From assembly GCF_900258035.1 (NCBI RefSeq), contig NZ_OGTP01000027.1, forward strand, positions 1 to 64,000: a stretch of DNA of 64,000 bases. The letters run 5' to 3'. Below the pieces are notes generated by a model. It was not told the DNA's origin. It worked only from the letters and a program-made list of their open reading frames with translations, and did no database searches. Made by a program: the position numbers and the translations under genes. This DNA is from Caballeronia novacaledonica (lineage in GTDB: Bacteria; Pseudomonadota; Gammaproteobacteria; Burkholderiales; Burkholderiaceae). Within the stretch, counting starts at the first letter, position 1, and each line of letters opens with the position of its first letter. Positions 60,852-64,000 of the stretch are shown here, in pieces.

Positions 60852-61125
60852 GTCAAGATTGCCCAGCGGTGGCCACGGTGCTTTGATTGTAGGACGTGGC
60901 ACTCCGAGTTCAAGTCGACGAAGTGCGGACGGACCAAGACGGTCACTGCGGCAAACCTGGTGTCTTTTGCCTTTGAAACGCCCCGACGTCCGACGGTCTG
61001 ACGTCCCGTAAGGAAGCGTCGCGAGCGGCGCTTCAACAGCCTATCTTTATCAGAAAATGAAATCTTGCTCGGAGGTCGGCCGCAACTTCTGAGCCAAACA
61101 CCCACATTTGCTCTTTCGTTCTCGG

Positions 61126-61322
61126 CCGGCATCGTGCAAGCAGGCCAAGAAAGCCACTCAAAACTTTAAGGAGTTGCAGAAGCATTTCGGTGGATTAAAC
61201 AACATTGTCGCCATTCTGGAACTCACACGCCGCACGAAGGGTCCTCGCGTGGAGAGGCGAACCGTCGCTTGCTCAAGAAGGAACAGAAACGCCGCCTAAG
61301 GGAGGCGTCTAGACTACTGTAG
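61126..61322 (+). pseudogene. CHAD-like gene remnant, copy 1
   Basis: One frame reads TQNFKELQKHFGGLNNIVAI, like the last helices of a CHAD domain. After a frameshift the sense continues EANRRLLKKEQKRRLREASR and a stop at 61320-61322. The arrangement and ending match copy 2 at 62853-63091. Only the C-terminal third of a gene remains. A 9-bp hairpin (AGGCGTCTA/TAGACGCCT, 61303-61328) spans the stop. CHAD domains bind polyphosphate; the family call is by pattern only. Confidence 0.5.
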
Positions 61323-61366
61323 ACGCCTACTAATGCCATGCCGTCCGGCGAGGCATACCACTCGGC

Positions 61367-61552
61367 TCATGGCGCGCCATCTGGAGGCGTCGATTCCGAC
61401 GAAGCTTGTTCGTGTTCTTCGCCGGGCGACATGCCGGGCTCGATAGGATTCACGTTGGGTGGTGTTCCGGGCGCGGGCCCGGGCTTAATGTCAGGCGGTG
61501 CAACAGGCGTATCTGATGGGTCTGCTTTCGGCGTACTGTTTGCGTCTGACAT
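61367..61552 (-). CDS. Small Pro/Gly-rich hypothetical protein
   Basis: 61 residues: MSDANSTPKADPSDTPVAPP at the start, then Pro/Gly/Glu-rich to the end. Such low-complexity short proteins are seen in Burkholderiaceae. The minus-strand frame is preferred to the plus-strand one, since it has a normal MSDAN start. Function unknown; it may be disordered. Confidence 0.45.
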   Translation of the reverse strand: MSDANSTPKADPSDTPVAPPDIKPGPAPGTPPNVNPIEPGMSPGEEHEQASSESTPPDGAP

Positions 61553-61723
61553 GATAGCTCTCACAGACTAGAACGTTTGAAATAACCCGACTGACGTCGG
61601 GCCGCGTAACCGCATCTATTTTTATAGGTCAACTAGAGAAGCGATAGCAGGAGCGACGCAACAGCGGAGTCGATGACTGAGCCATGCACGGCCGCATTGC
61701 AAGCAGGCGCGGGAAGCGGGTGA

Positions 61724-61987
61724 CTACTCACGTCGCCAGTTCGGCTCACGCACGGAGCGCTCAGAGAGCACTTCGTTGCCATCGACCACCCGCGCGACAT
61801 AGGCTCTATCATTCCCATCGAGGATGTGCGCCCATTGCGCCGCGAGACCCTCCTCCGTTGTTTCCAGAACACTGACCCGAACACCATTCTCACCGACCTT
61901 CGACGTCATGCTGATAGTCGCGCTGCTTGTCTGGTCGACGAGTTCAATGTCCTCGTTTAGAACTTCGAGCTCATATCGTCTAGTCAT
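61724..61987 (-). CDS. Small hypothetical protein, partner of the ParB-like gene
   Basis: 87 residues (MTRRYELEVLNEDIELVDQT at the start), mixed alpha/beta, no signal peptide, no family recognised. Its ATG overlaps the stop codon of the upstream ParB-like gene (ATGA at 61984-61987), so the two are translationally coupled and probably act together. Confidence 0.62.
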   Translation of the reverse strand: MTRRYELEVLNEDIELVDQTSSATISMTSKVGENGVRVSVLETTEEGLAAQWAHILDGNDRAYVARVVDGNEVLSERSVREPNWRRE

Positions 61988-62625
61988 TGTCTCGCATCCT
62001 TTATAAAGCCTGGCAACTCGACTGCTTCGGGCAACCGGGACGCTTTGAACGCTTCCGCAAGCATCAGGGCGAATCCTTCGACATTTAACGGGCGAACGGT
62101 GATGCGCCTCCTCATAAAGTCTGCCCACGCAAACTTCGCGTTGAACTCGCCGGGATTATCGTAGATGCCAGCCATCCGCAAGAAGGCAGCAATGCTTTGA
62201 AAGACATCGTCTGGGAGCTCTGCGACCGACCGTGGCAATTGTTCTACCGAAATTTTGCGACCACAGTGGTCGAATGGATGAAGCCAGCCACGCTTCACCA
62301 TCTCGTCCCGGAATTGGACTTGCGACAGGCTGCTGAAGTCCTCAGCGATTCGAACGGGCGCCTCGGGCAGGCCCATGTCGAACCAGGCCCGCGACCAATG
62401 GTGATGGTCGATGATATGCAATTCATCCGACGGCCCTCGCACCACCTTAATTGCCTGCTGCTCGACGAACGACCGTCTTTTTGTAGACGCTAAATCCAAG
62501 TAGCTGGCTCTTTTCGCCAAGACCTGAACGTACCCAATCGCGCCTTGGGTCGGTCGAAGGAAGCTCCAATGAACCCAGTCCGCGGAGGACCGGGACCCAC
62601 TATCTGATTTCGTTTCGCTCCCCAT
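61984..62625 (-). CDS. ParB-like nuclease family protein
   Basis: 213 residues. The core FLRPTQGAIGYVQVLAK and ELHIIDHHHWSRAWFDMGLP, followed by VRIAEDFS, match the putative ParB-like nuclease family (ParBc_2), where the His-rich motif replaces the usual ParB box. It differs from plasmid-partition ParB: there is no HTH and no ParA gene nearby. Function is not established; nuclease or CTP-dependent activity would be guesses. ATG 62625 has GAGGGGGG upstream. First of a two-gene operon. Confidence 0.75.
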   Translation of the reverse strand: MGSETKSDSGSRSSADWVHWSFLRPTQGAIGYVQVLAKRASYLDLASTKRRSFVEQQAIKVVRGPSDELHIIDHHHWSRAWFDMGLPEAPVRIAEDFSSLSQVQFRDEMVKRGWLHPFDHCGRKISVEQLPRSVAELPDDVFQSIAAFLRMAGIYDNPGEFNAKFAWADFMRRRITVRPLNVEGFALMLAEAFKASRLPEAVELPGFIKDARQ

Positions 62626-62852
62626 GTGCCCCCCTCGGAACGCCGATGCAAACGGGATTGGCTGCCTTACGAGTAGCAAACATCAAGCCCGCTTTTGCGG
62701 CGTCGTCCGACCTCAAGGGGTATGCATCTTGCCCCATGCAAAAGCCCACCAAAAAAAAGCGGAGACACCGCCGTGACGACCGACGAAAGCAACCGTGCAG
62801 TTGAGCGCAAATCAGTAGCGGAAACGAACTCCGCTACGTACGCTGTCCTCTG
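62626..62852. other. Intergenic stretch, no gene seen
   Basis: 227 bp upstream of the ParB-like gene with short frames only; it presumably contains that operon's promoter. A run of eight A (about 62752-62759) lies in the middle. Confidence 0.4.
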
Positions 62853-63091
62853 GTGAGCGAGACCGTACACGAAGCTTCGGCTCTTAGATACACGACGAAC
62901 GCCGACAAATTGCATAAGCTGCGGGTTGAGTTGCAGAAGCGTTTTGGCAGATTGAAGGATGTTGTCGCCAGCCGCGACCTTCTTACAGCGCATCAAGAGT
63001 CATTCCCGAGGGCGCGAACACCGCTGCAGCGCTGCGGCTGCTGATGAAGACGCAGAAGCAACGGCTCAAAGCAGCGTCGAAGCTGCTGTAG
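62853..63091 (+). pseudogene. CHAD-like gene remnant, copy 2
   Basis: From GTG 62853 the frame reads SETVHEASALRYTTNADKLH and VELQKRFGRLKDVVASRDLL, similar to copy 1 and to the end of CHAD domains. It then loses sense; another frame supplies PEGANTAAALRLLMKTQKQR and AASKLL before a stop at 63089-63091. A frameshift near 63000 separates the two. It is longer than copy 1 but still lacks most of the domain. Confidence 0.5.
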
Positions 63092-63592
63092 AGCTGTGAT
63101 TTCATCCTCAATGAGCAAGGAGGTTTCGCGGGATACCGCTGTGCTCAATTCAGCCGAAGGACCATTTGTTCACGTACGCCTGAAAAGTTGACGGATTGGA
63201 ACTGGCAGCATGATTATGGCGAGCTCGAGAAACTCGCTCCACTGACCAAGAAACCCGTACCGAAAACAAAGGCGAAACAGTTTCACTGCGCGAAACAGGT
63301 TAAGTTCTAGGACGCGGTCTGGTCCAACTGGCGAGCGACAACCTTAGGCCCCGCGGCGTCGCTGAATGCGCTGTGCACATGGCGTGCGCCACATCCAACG
63401 AATGGGTGGAAAGAAGCTCTCGACATCGGCGGCGGTGTCTCCGACGGGGTCGAAGCTTGCGTCAATGCGGACGAGGTGTTCATCAAGAACGAGAATCAAA
63501 TCCACGCCGAGATGTGGTCACCGTGGGTCTACAACTTTCGCCACTACTTCGTTCTGGCTGAGCGTGAGTTAGGATTGAACTTCCGGGCCTAG
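63092..63592 (+). pseudogene. Amber-interrupted open frame, unknown gene remnant
   Basis: One frame is open from 63092 to 63592 except for a TAG at 63308-63310. Before it the translation reads EKLTDWNWQHDYGELEKLAP; after it, WSNWRATTLGPAASLNALC and NENQIHAEMWSPWVYNFRHY. Both halves look like real protein, and CAG would restore Gln. No start codon is evident. I do not recognise the family. It is best taken as a decayed gene; a recoding event is unlikely but not excluded. Confidence 0.45.
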
Positions 63593-63665
63593 AAAACGCC
63601 ACGGAGCCAAGGGAGGCCCTTCTGTCTTGCCCGCAAGATTTGCCTTGGCTCCAGCAAATGTCTCT

Positions 63666-63869
63666 TCAAGCGGGCTTTATATTTGCGGCTTGCTTGCCCT
63701 TCGGGCCCATCTTCACGTCAAAGCTTACTTTCTGGTTCTCTTGGAGCGACTTGAATCCCTCGGCCTTGATTTCGGAAAAGTGTGCGAACAGGTCTTCTCC
63801 GCCGTCATCTGGACTGATAAATCCAAATCCCTTCGCATCATTGAACCACTTCACTGTACCGGTCGCCAT
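63666..63869 (-). CDS. Cold-shock domain protein (CspA family)
   Basis: 67 residues, complete cold-shock domain. RNP1 is KGFGFISP (13-20) and RNP2 is LFAHFS; the start MATGTVKWFNDAKGFG is canonical. It binds single-stranded RNA/DNA and acts as an RNA chaperone. The 131 bp upstream within the window presumably contain the long 5' UTR typical of such genes, but the promoter is not resolved. Confidence 0.95.
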   Translation of the reverse strand: MATGTVKWFNDAKGFGFISPDDGGEDLFAHFSEIKAEGFKSLQENQKVSFDVKMGPKGKQAANIKPA

Positions 63870-64000
63870 TTGTAACCTCGTCGATGTTGGAGACTTCCGC
63901 CGAACAACGTTGCACCTCGCGTCCTCGCCTAGACAGCGAGTCGGCTTGCGTTAGGCCGTGAACAGACACGGCGGTGGGTAGTAACGCAAAAAGCATGCGA

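Noticed and set aside
60355..61011. A 218-codon plus-strand frame
   Set aside because: It overlaps the more protein-like minus-strand gene at 60498-60851 and has erratic Arg/Ser-rich composition.
61984..62625. Plasmid or chromosome partition locus
   Set aside because: The ParB-like protein lacks an HTH, no ParA gene is adjacent and no parS-like palindromes are seen.

Overview
The window looks like a chromosome segment of a Burkholderiaceae member of the Paraburkholderia/Caballeronia/Burkholderia type. The evidence is the GC-rich coding, a DUF4148 secreted protein, two Burkholderia-type general porins, several H-NS-family proteins with lysine/alanine tails, and an rRNA promoter and leader of the form familiar from this family at the left edge. 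No rRNA or tRNA gene lies inside the window.

Layout. 1-260: promoter and boxA leader of an rRNA operon reading off the left end. 344-4082: DUF4148 protein, periplasmic penicillin-acylase-type amidase, SnoaL-like protein. 4247-8809: a four-gene tripartite ABC efflux operon (HlyD lipoprotein, ATPase, permease, outer-membrane factor). 8802-13089: a minus-strand operon for CoA-linked beta-keto-acid catabolism (SDR, BKACE enzyme, lambda-crystallin-type dehydrogenase, AMP-dependent ligase). 13124-19614: a tightly packed stressosome operon (RsbR, RsbS, RsbT, RsbT/RsbX-type phosphatase, two histidine kinases). 20013-25210: NCS2 permease, a 615-bp palindromic repeat element, alpha/beta hydrolase, exonuclease III, MFS exporter.

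25.2-39.0 kb reads as an accessory region: a double-HTH regulator, an unrecognised protein with a PD-(D/E)XK-like motif, an unrecognised five-helix membrane protein, a J-domain/RDD membrane protein, a large tyrosine recombinase, two H-NS-family genes (one frameshifted), a SWIM-domain protein, a small lipoprotein and a PsiF-repeat protein.

39.0-46.8 kb holds aromatic catabolism: a Rieske oxygenase with its reductase, a LysR regulator, a porin and an aromatic-acid MFS transporter, then a divergent siderophore-interacting protein/MarR pair around a perfect inverted repeat. 46.8-58.1 kb is a continuous minus-strand locus that I interpret as oxidation-assisted glycoside (probably C-glycoside) catabolism: GMC oxidoreductase, ROK regulator, porin, MFS transporter, DgpB/CarB-like and DgpC/CarC-like deglycosidase subunits, beta-propeller lactonase, Gfo/Idh/MocA dehydrogenase and a second TIM-barrel isomerase. 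Three similar AT-rich sites lie in it and are candidate ROK operators. Together the two blocks could release an aromatic aglycone and degrade both halves of a plant glycoside.

58.3-64 kb is gene-poor and full of decay: an H-NS fragment, two CHAD-like fragments and an amber-interrupted frame, among intact PRC-barrel, ParB-like, small hypothetical and cold-shock genes.
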